Source of the DNA: JAWXBK01 sp040878185
Lineage (GTDB): Bacteria; Pseudomonadota; Alphaproteobacteria; Dongiales; Dongiaceae
DNA: 55,350 nucleotides
Assembly: GCA_040878185.1 (NCBI GenBank)
Contig: JBBDMS010000061.1
Span: 1 to 55,350 of the forward strand
Direction of reading: 5' to 3'
In this document: one piece after another, positions 1-7,759 of the stretch
Layout of the letters: every line of letters begins with the position of its first letter
Numbering within the stretch: the stretch's first letter is position 1
Program-made: the position numbers and the translations under genes
Notes under the pieces: model-generated
What the model was told of the DNA's origin: nothing
Database searches by the model: none
What the model saw: the letters and a program-made list of their open reading frames with translations, nothing else

Positions 1-946
1 GGCCGAAACTTTCCAGCGCGATGCCGTACCGGGCAAACACGACCGGGCAATGTGCGAGCGACGTGCCGTTGCGCGCGAGCCGGTTGCGATCCTCCTGTCG
101 GTGCCAGTGCAGCCATGAATGATGATCGAGAAAGATGCCATGCCCGATGATGGTTTCCGGGCTGAGCACGCCGAGCTCCTCGAGCCATTCAAGCTGCGTG
201 CGGCCGGTGCGCCGTGTCATCTCCAGAAACTCCATCATCGATTCGCCGGCATGAATCTGGATCCGGCGTCCGGCATCGAGGGCGGCGCGATGGCTCTCGC
301 GCAACAGCTCGGGCGTACAGGTATCGACCGCCATGGGCGCCACAAGCGCAGCAAGCCGCCTGCTGTCATGCCGCTCGGCCTCGGCCATCAGGTCGAATGC
401 GGTGGCCATCGCATCGCGCCCGCCATCCTCGCTCCAGCGATAATGAAGGCTGTGGCCGTTCTCGGTGCCCCAGCGCGCCGATTCGTAGAGCGGCGCCAGA
501 TAACCGCGCAGCCCGCTCTCGGCCAGCGCATCGATCCATCCCGGATAGGGGTAACACATGTCGACGACCGTGGTGACGCCCGAGCGCAGCAACTCGGCAT
601 AGGCGAAACGCGAATTCCAGACCTTGTCTTCCGGATCGGTCGCAAACAGGTTCCAGCCATCATAGAGCGCACTCATGTACAGCCGCGGATTGGCCATGTC
701 TTCGCGAATGCCCTTGAACAGCGGCATGGTCGAGCTGTGCGTGTGAATGTTGACGAGGCCCGGCATGACGAAGAGGTGCCGGCCGTCGATCTCGCGATCG
801 GCCGCGCCGCCATAATGCCCGCCGGCATGGACGATACGGTCGCCGGTAAAGGCGATATCGCCGCCGCGCTGATATCGATGCGTACCGGTGGCCGCGTCGT
901 GAAGGAGGGCCCAGTCGGCATTGCGGATGCAGGTCGTGGCAGTCAT
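1..946 (-). CDS. Amidohydrolase, guanine deaminase/chlorohydrolase-like (3' end outside window)
   Basis: This is a metal-dependent hydrolase of the cytosine/guanine deaminase and atrazine chlorohydrolase-like group, which removes an amino or chloro group from a ring substrate; the substrate cannot be told. Reading from the ATG at 946, the protein begins MTATTCIRNADW and has the metal-binding VNIHTHS motif near residue 65. Further metal or catalytic histidines follow in IQIHAGES and IIGHGIFLDHH. About 315 residues are visible; the C-terminal catalytic Asp region lies beyond base 1. A GGAG ribosome-binding site sits 7 to 8 nt before the start. The gene is divergent from the cupin gene at 1090, with 143 bp between them. 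Confidence 0.85.
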   Translation of the reverse strand, partial: MTATTCIRNADWALLHDAATGTHRYQRGGDIAFTGDRIVHAGGHYGGAADREIDGRHLFVMPGLVNIHTHSSTMPLFKGIREDMANPRLYMSALYDGWNLFATDPEDKVWNSRFAYAELLRSGVTTVVDMCYPYPGWIDALAESGLRGYLAPLYESARWGTENGHSLHYRWSEDGGRDAMATAFDLMAEAERHDSRRLAALVAPMAVDTCTPELLRESHRAALDAGRRIQIHAGESMMEFLEMTRRTGRTQLEWLEELGVLSPETIIGHGIFLDHHSWLHWHRQEDRNRLARNGTSLAHCPVVFARYGIALESFG

Positions 947-1089
947 TTTCGTGGCTCCCCATCGGCGCGGTATGCGTCGGATTGCGCGGATTCCTGGCCC
1001 CCGCCGACCTTTCAAAGCCGGTCGGCGCCTTGTATCGTTGCCCTGCATTGTGCCGGTTGGCGGCGTGCAGGGAAATCCGGGAGGGGCGC

Positions 1090-1602
1090 ATGCTCGAAGG
1101 CGCGGTCAAGGACGTTGCGACGGTCACGTCTGGCGGCGAGTTGCTGCTCGATCCGATCGCCGGCGTCCAGGTGCGCGAGCTCCAGAACCAGTTCACCCGG
1201 GTCGGCGGCACGACCACCGAGTTCTTCTGCGATAACTGGTTCGACCCGCCGGTTGCTATCCGCCAGATGGTGCATGTGGTCATGCAACCGGGTGTGGTGA
1301 GCGCCTGGCATTTTCATGCGAAGCAGACCGATATCCTCATCGTCACGAACGGCGTGCTGCGAATCGTCTTGTTCGACGATCGCGAAGGGTCGCCGACTCG
1401 CGGCAAGGTGAATGCTCTGGTGATCGGCCCGATGCGGCCGCGCGCCGTCGTCATTCCCCCCAAGCTCTGGCATGGCGTCCAGAATCCGTCGGGCGAGGTC
1501 TCGGGCTTCGTCAATGCCACGGATATGATATTCGAGCATGGCGATCCGGACGACTGGCGGGTACCGCCGGATCATCCGCAGATTCCCTATCGCTTCGCCT
1601 GA
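1090..1602 (+). CDS. Cupin, dTDP-4-dehydrorhamnose 3,5-epimerase-like
   Basis: A 170-residue single-domain cupin resembling the RmlC (dTDP-sugar 3,5-epimerase) fold. The core reads WHFHAKQTDILIVTNG, followed by PPKLWHGVQN, which supplies the second cupin histidine. The C-terminal DWRVPPDHPQIPYRF resembles the end of RmlC proteins. The open frame extends upstream to 982, but the ATG at 1090 follows a GGGAGGGG ribosome-binding site and starts the conserved part. It lies 9 nt before the aldolase-family gene, so the two are probably cotranscribed. True RmlC activity is not certain: there is no rhamnose operon here, and a nearby aldolase and glycosyltransferase only loosely suggest sugar metabolism. 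Confidence 0.8.
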   Translation: MLEGAVKDVATVTSGGELLLDPIAGVQVRELQNQFTRVGGTTTEFFCDNWFDPPVAIRQMVHVVMQPGVVSAWHFHAKQTDILIVTNGVLRIVLFDDREGSPTRGKVNALVIGPMRPRAVVIPPKLWHGVQNPSGEVSGFVNATDMIFEHGDPDDWRVPPDHPQIPYRFA

Positions 1603-1611
1603 GATTTCCCA

Positions 1612-2445
1612 TTGGCCGCCGTCAGCGCAGCAGGGCTCGGCGACCGTTTTGTGCTGACGCTGTTTACCAACGATCCGGCGATCGCGCGTCGCGCCGAGGC
1701 CGCCGGCATCGCCCGCATCGGTCCCGATCTCGAACGGATCGGCAAGGCGGCACGGCAACAGAACCTCGATACCTGGCAATCGACCCATGAAGAGGCCGAT
1801 GTCGCCCGCGTCGGCGCGGCGCTCGTGAAAGCAGAGCTCTTCGTGCGCATCAATTCGCCGCACCCCGGCCTCGGCGACGAGATCGATCGCGTGATCGCGA
1901 TGGGCGCGCGATCGATCATGCTGCCTTTCTTCGATACGGCGGACGAGGTGCGGACGTTCGTCGATCGGGTGGGCGGTCGCGCGCGAACGGTGCTTCTGGT
2001 CGAAACCGCGCGCTCGGCCACCATCATCGACGATATCGTGGCGATCGACGGGGTCGACGAGGTGCATGTCGGGCTCAACGATCTGCGGCTCAGCCTCGGC
2101 GTCAGCGGGTTCGAGGTCATGGCATCGCCTCTTCTCGTGAAGGTCTCGGCGGCGGTGCGCGGTGCCGGCATGCCGTTTGGATTCGGCCGCATCGGCCGGC
2201 CCGACGATCGCAGCCTGCCGGTCGATCCCGACCTGGTCTATGCGCAGTATCCGAGGCTGATGGCGGACCGCGCGTTCGTCTCCCGCTATTTCCTGCTGCC
2301 CGATCCCGACCGGATCGATCTCGTGCGATCGATTGCGGATTTCCGCGCGCGGATGAACGATTGGGCGTCGCGCGATTCGGTCGCGCTCGAGGCGGCGCGG
2401 ATTGCCCTGCTCGCAGCGGCGACGCGGGCGCAGGTTGCCGGCTGA
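1612..2445 (+). CDS. HpcH/HpaI aldolase/citrate lyase family protein
   Basis: A 277-residue TIM-barrel enzyme of the HpcH/HpaI family, which cleaves or forms C-C bonds of 2-keto acids with a divalent metal. Visible family features are LTLFTNDPAIARRAEAAG near the N-terminus, IGPDLERIGKA, and the metal-ligand segments VETARSATIIDDI and DEVHVGLNDLRLSLG near residues 125-165. The start is probably the TTG at 1612; a GTG at codon 14 is the alternative, and neither has a strong ribosome-binding site, which fits translational coupling to the cupin 9 nt upstream. The stop codon lies in the first unit of a 15-bp tandem repeat. The substrate is unknown. Confidence 0.85.
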   Translation: MAAVSAAGLGDRFVLTLFTNDPAIARRAEAAGIARIGPDLERIGKAARQQNLDTWQSTHEEADVARVGAALVKAELFVRINSPHPGLGDEIDRVIAMGARSIMLPFFDTADEVRTFVDRVGGRARTVLLVETARSATIIDDIVAIDGVDEVHVGLNDLRLSLGVSGFEVMASPLLVKVSAAVRGAGMPFGFGRIGRPDDRSLPVDPDLVYAQYPRLMADRAFVSRYFLLPDPDRIDLVRSIADFRARMNDWASRDSVALEAARIALLAAATRAQVAG

Positions 2446-2481
2446 TGCAAGGCCGGCTGATGCAAGGCCGGCTGATGCAAG
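2437..2481 (+). repeat. Three 15-bp tandem repeats spanning the aldolase stop codon
   Basis: The unit GCCGGCTGATGCAAG occurs three times without mismatch. The first copy contains the last two codons and the TGA stop of the preceding gene. Because 15 is a multiple of three, each copy places another TGA in the same frame. The repeat also lies in the leader of the glycosyltransferase gene starting at 2495. Confidence 0.95.
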
Positions 2482-2494
2482 GAATGCCCCGCGA

Positions 2495-3472
2495 ATGAGC
2501 GAACCAACAGTCGCCTTTGTCCTGGTCACCTACCAGCACGAGAAATTTGCGGCCGATGCGGTACGCGGCGCGCTCGCCCAGGAAGGCCCACCCCTCGACA
2601 TCCTGATTTCCGATGACGCATCGCCCGACGGTACATGGGCCGCAATCGAGCAGGCTGTCGCCGGTTATTCGGGGCCGCATCGTCTGCGGCTCAACCGAAA
2701 CTCGGAAAATATGGGGATGAACCACTACAACCGGGTTCTCGAACTGGTCGACAACGACATCATCGTGATCGCGCATGGCGACGATGTGGCGTTGCCGAAC
2801 CGGGCGAGGCGCCTGGTCGAAACGCTGCAGCGCGAGAACGTATCGCTGGTGACGTCGGATGCCTATGTCACCGACGCCGCGCGCGAGCGCAGCGGCCTGA
2901 TGGTCGGCGACGCCCCCTCCGGGCGCTTCAGGATGGAAAAGCTGCTGACCGATGGTTGGCAGCGCACCATGCTGGGCGCCACCATGGCATGGCGACGCGA
3001 CGTGTTCGCATTGTTCGGCGGTATCGATCGCGTTGTGCTAGCGGCCGGCTACGATCTGCCGTTGGTATTTCGGGCGTCGTTGCTCGACGGCGCCTATTAT
3101 CTGGCGGAGCCGCTGTTGGAATGGCGGCGGCACGATCGCAATCTGAGCGAACAACTTCTCGATCGCGGCGGCGACAAACTGATCGAGCTCGAGGGCGCGG
3201 CGGCCCATGCCGTGACTGTCCTAATGGCGATGCTCGAGGATCTCGCGAAGCTGCGGGAAGCGGATCACAATCGTCTGGATTTCACGAAGATCCGCACGCT
3301 GCTGATGCGCTCGATGATGAAACACCTGCGCAACTGGATCCGGCGGCGCAATCGTCTCTTCGTGGGCGGCATGCGGGCAACCTGGCTCGACAGGGAAACC
3401 TGGCTGAAACGTCGGCCGGCGGACAGCCGCCGGATCAAGGCGCGGACGCCGGATTCGCGGGGTGGAGCATGA
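2495..3472 (+). CDS. Glycosyltransferase family 2
   Basis: A 325-residue GT-A fold glycosyltransferase that would transfer a sugar from a nucleotide-sugar donor; acceptor and product are unknown. The N-terminus MSEPTVAFVLVTYQHEKF is the family start, followed by ILISDDASPDGTW (donor-binding Asp-Asp) and IVIAHGDDVALPNRARR (the DxD-like metal site) near residue 95. The C-terminal third is basic and ends in an RRR-rich tail. The ATG at 2495 is preferred over the frame extension to 2402, which would be read from the tandem repeat. It overlaps the next gene by the ATGA arrangement, so they are translationally coupled. Confidence 0.88.
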   Translation: MSEPTVAFVLVTYQHEKFAADAVRGALAQEGPPLDILISDDASPDGTWAAIEQAVAGYSGPHRLRLNRNSENMGMNHYNRVLELVDNDIIVIAHGDDVALPNRARRLVETLQRENVSLVTSDAYVTDAARERSGLMVGDAPSGRFRMEKLLTDGWQRTMLGATMAWRRDVFALFGGIDRVVLAAGYDLPLVFRASLLDGAYYLAEPLLEWRRHDRNLSEQLLDRGGDKLIELEGAAAHAVTVLMAMLEDLAKLREADHNRLDFTKIRTLLMRSMMKHLRNWIRRRNRLFVGGMRATWLDRETWLKRRPADSRRIKARTPDSRGGA

Positions 3473-5055
3473 GCGGCTTCGAGGCGATCGTCATCGGAGG
3501 CGGGCATAACGGCCTGACCGCGGCCGCCTATCTCGGCCGCGCCGGCATGAAGACGCTGGTGCTGGAGCGGCGACCGATCGTCGGCGGGGCTGCCGTCACC
3601 GAGGAGTTTCACCCGGGTTACCGCAACTCGATCGCCTCCTACACGTTGAGCCTGCTGCGCCCGGAGATCATTCGCGACCTCGAGCTGAAACGGCACGGGC
3701 TCGAAACGATCGCCTATCGCGGCTCGCTCGATATCCTCGGCGAGGGTCGCACGGCGCTTTTCACCGGCGAGGAGGTTCATGACCGGGCCCAGATCGCCCG
3801 CTTCTCGAATCGCGACTATGACGCGATGGGTCGGCTCTCGGCGCAGTTGCAGCGGGTCGGCGACGTGGTGCGCAACCAGCTATTGCGCGAGCCGCCGTCC
3901 CTCGCCGGCGGGCTCGATTCGATTCTGTCGATGCTGAAGATCGGCGGCGGGATGCGCAAGCTGACGCCCGAGGACCGGCATTTCCTCGTCCAGATGTTTA
4001 CCCTCTCCGCCAACGATCTCATGGAACGCTGGTTCGAGAGCGAAGCAGTCAGGCAGATCTACGCCGTGCATTGCGTCTCGAGTAATTTTTCCTCTCTGGA
4101 TGCGCCCGGCTCGGCGATTCCGTTCTTCATCAACGTGCTGGGTGAGTTCGAAGGCCGCCGCGGCAAATGGGGTCTCGCGCGCGGCGGGATGGGCGCGGTG
4201 ACGCAGGCGCTTGCCGCCGATGCGCGTGAGCATGGTGTCGTCATTCGTACCGATGCGCCGGTCGAGCGCGTCATCGTCGAAGGCGGCCGGGCAGTCGGTG
4301 TCCGGCTCGAACGGGGTGAGGAGATTCGCGCGCCCTTCGTTCTGGCCAATACAGACCCGAAGCGGACCTTTCTGACGCTCGTCGGCAGCGAACATCTCGA
4401 TCCCGATTTCGCCGAGGGCATCGGCCATCTGCGCATGGGTCATGCCTCGCTGCGCATGAACCTCGCGCTCAACGGCGATCCGCATTTCGCCGGCATTCCG
4501 GATGCGGAGCAGGCGATCGCGCGCGGCTCGTCGATCACGATCCTCCCGACGCGGCACGAGGCCGAAGAAAATTATCGACTGGCGCAGGCCGGCGAACTTC
4601 CGCTCACATCCTATGTGGGGGTGCTGCTGCCATCGGCGCTCGACAACAGCCTGGCGCCGCCGGGCCATCATGTGATGAGCCTGCTCTTCAAATATTATCC
4701 CTATCGGCTTTCAGGCGACCGGCACTGGGATGCGATCCGCGAGGATGTCGCCGATACGATCCTCGCGGCAGTCGGCAAACATATTCCCAATCTCGCGTCG
4801 ATCACGGTCGGGCGCCAGGTGCTGAGCCCGCTCGATCTCGAGCGCATTTTTGGGCTAACCGAAGGCGATATCTTTCACGGTCGGCACGATCTCGATCAGA
4901 TCTTCAGCCTGCGGCCGCATCCGAAGGCGGCGCAGTATCGGACGCCGCTGGCCGGGCTCTATCTCTGCGGTTCGGGCAGCCATCCCGGTGGCGGCGTCTC
5001 CGGTGCGCCCGGCCATAACGCGGCGAAGCGGGTCCTGCGCGACCGCCGCCGTTAG
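3469..5055 (+). CDS. FAD-dependent oxidoreductase, PYROXD2/phytoene desaturase-like
   Basis: A 528-residue flavoprotein of the phytoene desaturase-like amine-oxidoreductase group, closest in pattern to PYROXD2. The N-terminal dinucleotide-binding motif IVIGGGHNGLTAAAYL is at residues 8-23, followed by the LVLERRPIVGGAAVTEEFHPG segment typical of carotenoid-type desaturases. The C-terminal FAD-contact segment GLYLCGSGSHPGGGVSG is near residue 500. The start overlaps the glycosyltransferase stop (ATGA) at 3469. The TAG stop overlaps the convergent gene at 5052 by four bases. No carotenoid genes are nearby, so a pigment role is not supported; the substrate is unknown. Confidence 0.87.
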   Translation: MSGFEAIVIGGGHNGLTAAAYLGRAGMKTLVLERRPIVGGAAVTEEFHPGYRNSIASYTLSLLRPEIIRDLELKRHGLETIAYRGSLDILGEGRTALFTGEEVHDRAQIARFSNRDYDAMGRLSAQLQRVGDVVRNQLLREPPSLAGGLDSILSMLKIGGGMRKLTPEDRHFLVQMFTLSANDLMERWFESEAVRQIYAVHCVSSNFSSLDAPGSAIPFFINVLGEFEGRRGKWGLARGGMGAVTQALAADAREHGVVIRTDAPVERVIVEGGRAVGVRLERGEEIRAPFVLANTDPKRTFLTLVGSEHLDPDFAEGIGHLRMGHASLRMNLALNGDPHFAGIPDAEQAIARGSSITILPTRHEAEENYRLAQAGELPLTSYVGVLLPSALDNSLAPPGHHVMSLLFKYYPYRLSGDRHWDAIREDVADTILAAVGKHIPNLASITVGRQVLSPLDLERIFGLTEGDIFHGRHDLDQIFSLRPHPKAAQYRTPLAGLYLCGSGSHPGGGVSGAPGHNAAKRVLRDRRR

Positions 5056-6491
5056 GCGCGTGCGCGCGGAAGGCGGATCACCGGGTCGTAGTCGGGCAGG
5101 TCGAGAAACGCCACGACCTTGCGCAGCCCGATCATCGGATCCGGCTCGATATCGTCCTCGAACGTGAGTTCGATCGAGCGATAGGATCGCAGCTTTTGCC
5201 GCAGCGTCGCGGTCTCGACGGCAATCCGACGAGGCAGGCTGTTACGGCGGGTCAGCATAATGAAATTCGCCACACCGTCCGCGGCGGCGCGTTCGATGAA
5301 ACTATCGAGGCTCATGCCGAGTGCTGCGATCCGAGCCGGGTCGACGGCAAAGCCATAAGCGCGCTCCTCGCAACGCGCGATCTGGCGTGGCAGCAGATCG
5401 TAGGCAACCGGTTCCGTGCCGCGAAACCCTGCTTCCTCAAAGATGTCGCGCGCCCAGCCGGTGCCCGGGTTCTGCGCGAGAAGATCGCCCAGTAGATCGC
5501 CGCCGCTGGCGGGTTCGGCGATCAGGCACACAGCGCCGTTGGGACCTAAACCGTTTCGCCGACGCCGATGGCGCTGTCGCGCCCGCAGATAGCCCCAGTC
5601 CATCGCAAGCGGCGTCAGGGCCGCCATTGCGACGTAACCCGGCGCCCATTTCTTCTCCTTGCGGGCTTCGCGGCGATAGAGCGGGATGCGTCGGAGCTCG
5701 GCGGCGACCCGCCGGGCGAGCGACCCGGCAAACGAGCCCTCGTCGGGCCATTCGCAACGATCGATGGCCGGCTGCTCGCGGACGATCTGGTCGAAGGAAC
5801 CTTTGCCGTAGCCGATGCGCCGACGCAGATGCTGCCGCAGCGTCGCTTCGGATTCGTGATACACGTGCCAGGCATGATCGGTGTAGAGGATCGCCCCGGC
5901 CTGGCGCAGCCGATAGGTGAGATTGCGGTCCTCCGCCCAGCGCATCGCTTCGCGAAATCCGCCGATGCGGTCGAACCAGGTTCGTCGAACTGCGACGATG
6001 CAACTGCTGCAGAGCGTGACGACGTCGAGATACGACCAGGTCTTCAGCCGCAGGAATCCGTCCGGCACCCATCGCGTCACGGTCCCGGCGCGTTCATGCG
6101 GTAACGGGCGCGCCTCGCCGCCGATCAGATCGACGTCCGGATTCTGCGCGAGGATTGTGTCGAGCCAGTCGAGCCAGAAAGGCGGTGCCACGCAATCGTC
6201 GTCGGTGAACACCAGGAACGCACCGCGCGACGCGTGAAATCCGGCATTGCGGGCGGCCGCCGGACCGGCATTCTTCGGCTGGGTGAGCAGTTTCATCGTG
6301 TCGCGAAAGCGAACCGCCAGCGCGGCGTACGCCGGATCGGCGCTGGCATCGTCGACGACGATCAATTCGCGGTCGCTGCGGCCGGCAAGCTGCGGCTCGA
6401 GCGACGTCAGCAGCCGTTCGAGACGGTCGGCGCGCCGGAACGTCGGCACGATGATGCTGAGTTTCACGTCGCCGGGTGCGGTGACGGTCAT
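5052..6491 (-). CDS. GT2 glycosyltransferase fused to a sulfotransferase-like domain
   Basis: A 479-residue protein with two parts. Residues 1-300 are a family 2 glycosyltransferase: LSIIVPTFRRADRLERLL, LIVVDDASADP, VFTDDDCVAPP at 95-103, and WAEDRNLTYRL near 185. Residues 315-475 look like a NodH/Stf0-type sulfotransferase: CLIAEPASGGDLLGDLLAQN (322-341) in the position of the PAPS-binding PRSGST loop, and FIMLTRRNSLPRRIAVE (410-426) in the position of the 3'-phosphate-binding strand. The loop Arg/Ser pattern is degenerate (PASGG), so sulfotransfer is uncertain. The start overlaps the stop of the UGT-like gene upstream by ATGA. The two are probably one operon for a sugar-modified surface molecule. 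Confidence 0.8.
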   Translation of the reverse strand: MTVTAPGDVKLSIIVPTFRRADRLERLLTSLEPQLAGRSDRELIVVDDASADPAYAALAVRFRDTMKLLTQPKNAGPAAARNAGFHASRGAFLVFTDDDCVAPPFWLDWLDTILAQNPDVDLIGGEARPLPHERAGTVTRWVPDGFLRLKTWSYLDVVTLCSSCIVAVRRTWFDRIGGFREAMRWAEDRNLTYRLRQAGAILYTDHAWHVYHESEATLRQHLRRRIGYGKGSFDQIVREQPAIDRCEWPDEGSFAGSLARRVAAELRRIPLYRREARKEKKWAPGYVAMAALTPLAMDWGYLRARQRHRRRRNGLGPNGAVCLIAEPASGGDLLGDLLAQNPGTGWARDIFEEAGFRGTEPVAYDLLPRQIARCEERAYGFAVDPARIAALGMSLDSFIERAAADGVANFIMLTRRNSLPRRIAVETATLRQKLRSYRSIELTFEDDIEPDPMIGLRKVVAFLDLPDYDPVIRLPRARA

Positions 6492-7657
6492 CGCAGCAGG
6501 GCGGCGCAGGCCTCGGCCGTCCGATCGAGTGCGTGATTGAGGTTGCGTCCCGCCATTCGCTGCGCGACCGCCATCGCTGCCGCCAGCGGTTCGGGTGCAC
6601 GGACCAGCGCATCGAGTTCCTGGGCCAGTGCCGGCGGTTCCTCGCGCGAGACGAAACGGCTGCCGACCCCCATCTCGGTCAACCGCCGCGCCGTCAAATC
6701 GGTTTCGAGGTGGATCGGAATCACGAGCTGCGCCCGACCGCCCATCAGGGCTGCGTGCGAAGTCGTATGCCCGCCAAGCGAGAGCACGCAGGAGACGGTC
6801 GGCACGATGTCGGCGAGCGCCGGCGACTGGCGATGAACCGTGACGCCGCGCGCCGCCAGAAATTCCGCATGCACCGCGGCGTCGTCGCGCAGGAACACCT
6901 GGACCGGCGATCGCATCAGCGCGAAGGCCTGGATCAGCGGATCGATGCGACGCAGCTCGCCGCCGAAATAAGCGAACAGCGAGGGTCGAATCGGCGGCGG
7001 GGTGGGTTTCGGCATGCGCTCGAGCGGACCCAGTTCCGGATCCCGGCGCACCAGATAGGGATCGAGTTCGCGCGCTGAGACCAGTGCGCGCGCGGTGCCG
7101 CGGAAGAGCGCCGTCAGCGTCGGCGGCACCGGTGCGCGGCGCTGGCGCTGCACTTTCTCGATATTGCCCAGCAGCTGATGTTCGGCCATCAGCGGCGGCG
7201 TGTCGGTTCGCAGCAGCGGAAATCGGTCTTCGTGCACGGGGGGCAGGGTAAAGCCGTACCCGACGAACATGATCGGTACCCGGCTATAGGCAGCGAGCGC
7301 CAAAGTCGGTGCGTTGTCGGCAACGATAAGGTCGGGCCGCACCAGATCGATCAGCGAATCCCAGGCAGCGACCATCGCCGCCAGACCTTCGGCCCGGCCG
7401 TAGCCGGCGAGGGCCATCATGTCGGCATGGCTGGCGATCGCATGGTTGCGCCCCGGCAGGTCGAACGGTTTGGGCCAGAACGGCGCCTGGAGAACCGGAT
7501 AGGACCGCTCGCGCAACAGCGGCGCCGGCACGACGACGTCGCGCAGCGCGAACACCGGTTCATGTCCGGATGCGGCGAGCCGGTCGGCCAATGCGAGCAG
7601 CGGGCCGGCATGGCCGAATCCGCCGCCCAGTTCCCATGCGAAGAGGATGCGCGCCAT
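6488..7657 (-). CDS. UGT-like glycosyltransferase (GT1/GT28 type)
   Basis: A 389-residue GT-B fold glycosyltransferase. The start MARILFAWELGGGFGHAGPLLALADRLAASGHE carries the glycine-rich loop and His seen at the N-terminus of UGT/MurG-like enzymes. The C-terminal half contains VSCVLSLGGHTTSHAALMGG near 300-320 and LVIPIHLETDLTARRLTEMGVG, the donor-binding region of this group. It heads a two-gene operon with the GT2-sulfotransferase fusion (ATGA overlap). The acceptor is unknown. It is the upstream neighbour of the terminator at 7672-7712, which belongs to the next minus-strand gene. Confidence 0.85.
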   Translation of the reverse strand: MARILFAWELGGGFGHAGPLLALADRLAASGHEPVFALRDVVVPAPLLRERSYPVLQAPFWPKPFDLPGRNHAIASHADMMALAGYGRAEGLAAMVAAWDSLIDLVRPDLIVADNAPTLALAAYSRVPIMFVGYGFTLPPVHEDRFPLLRTDTPPLMAEHQLLGNIEKVQRQRRAPVPPTLTALFRGTARALVSARELDPYLVRRDPELGPLERMPKPTPPPIRPSLFAYFGGELRRIDPLIQAFALMRSPVQVFLRDDAAVHAEFLAARGVTVHRQSPALADIVPTVSCVLSLGGHTTSHAALMGGRAQLVIPIHLETDLTARRLTEMGVGSRFVSREEPPALAQELDALVRAPEPLAAAMAVAQRMAGRNLNHALDRTAEACAALLR

Positions 7658-7671
7658 TCAGTGCCGGCCGG

Positions 7672-7712
7672 AAAATAAGAGGCCGCCGTCCGATATTTCT
7701 CCGGACGGCGGC
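7672..7712 (-). terminator. Intrinsic terminator of the first barrel gene
   Basis: Perfect 11-bp stem (7682-7692 with 7702-7712) and a 9-nt loop, followed on the minus strand by the T-rich run TCTTATTTTC. It lies 48 bp after the stop of the minus-strand gene at 7760. Confidence 0.85.
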
Positions 7713-7759
7713 TCTGATGGAAGGTTGCGGATAGTCGTCGGGAAATCCGCGGAACTATT

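Noticed and set aside
2635..3468. An open frame extending the PYROXD2-like protein upstream through the glycosyltransferase gene
   Set aside because: It is out of frame with a clear GT2 gene; the flavoprotein motif starts exactly at the ATG at 3469.
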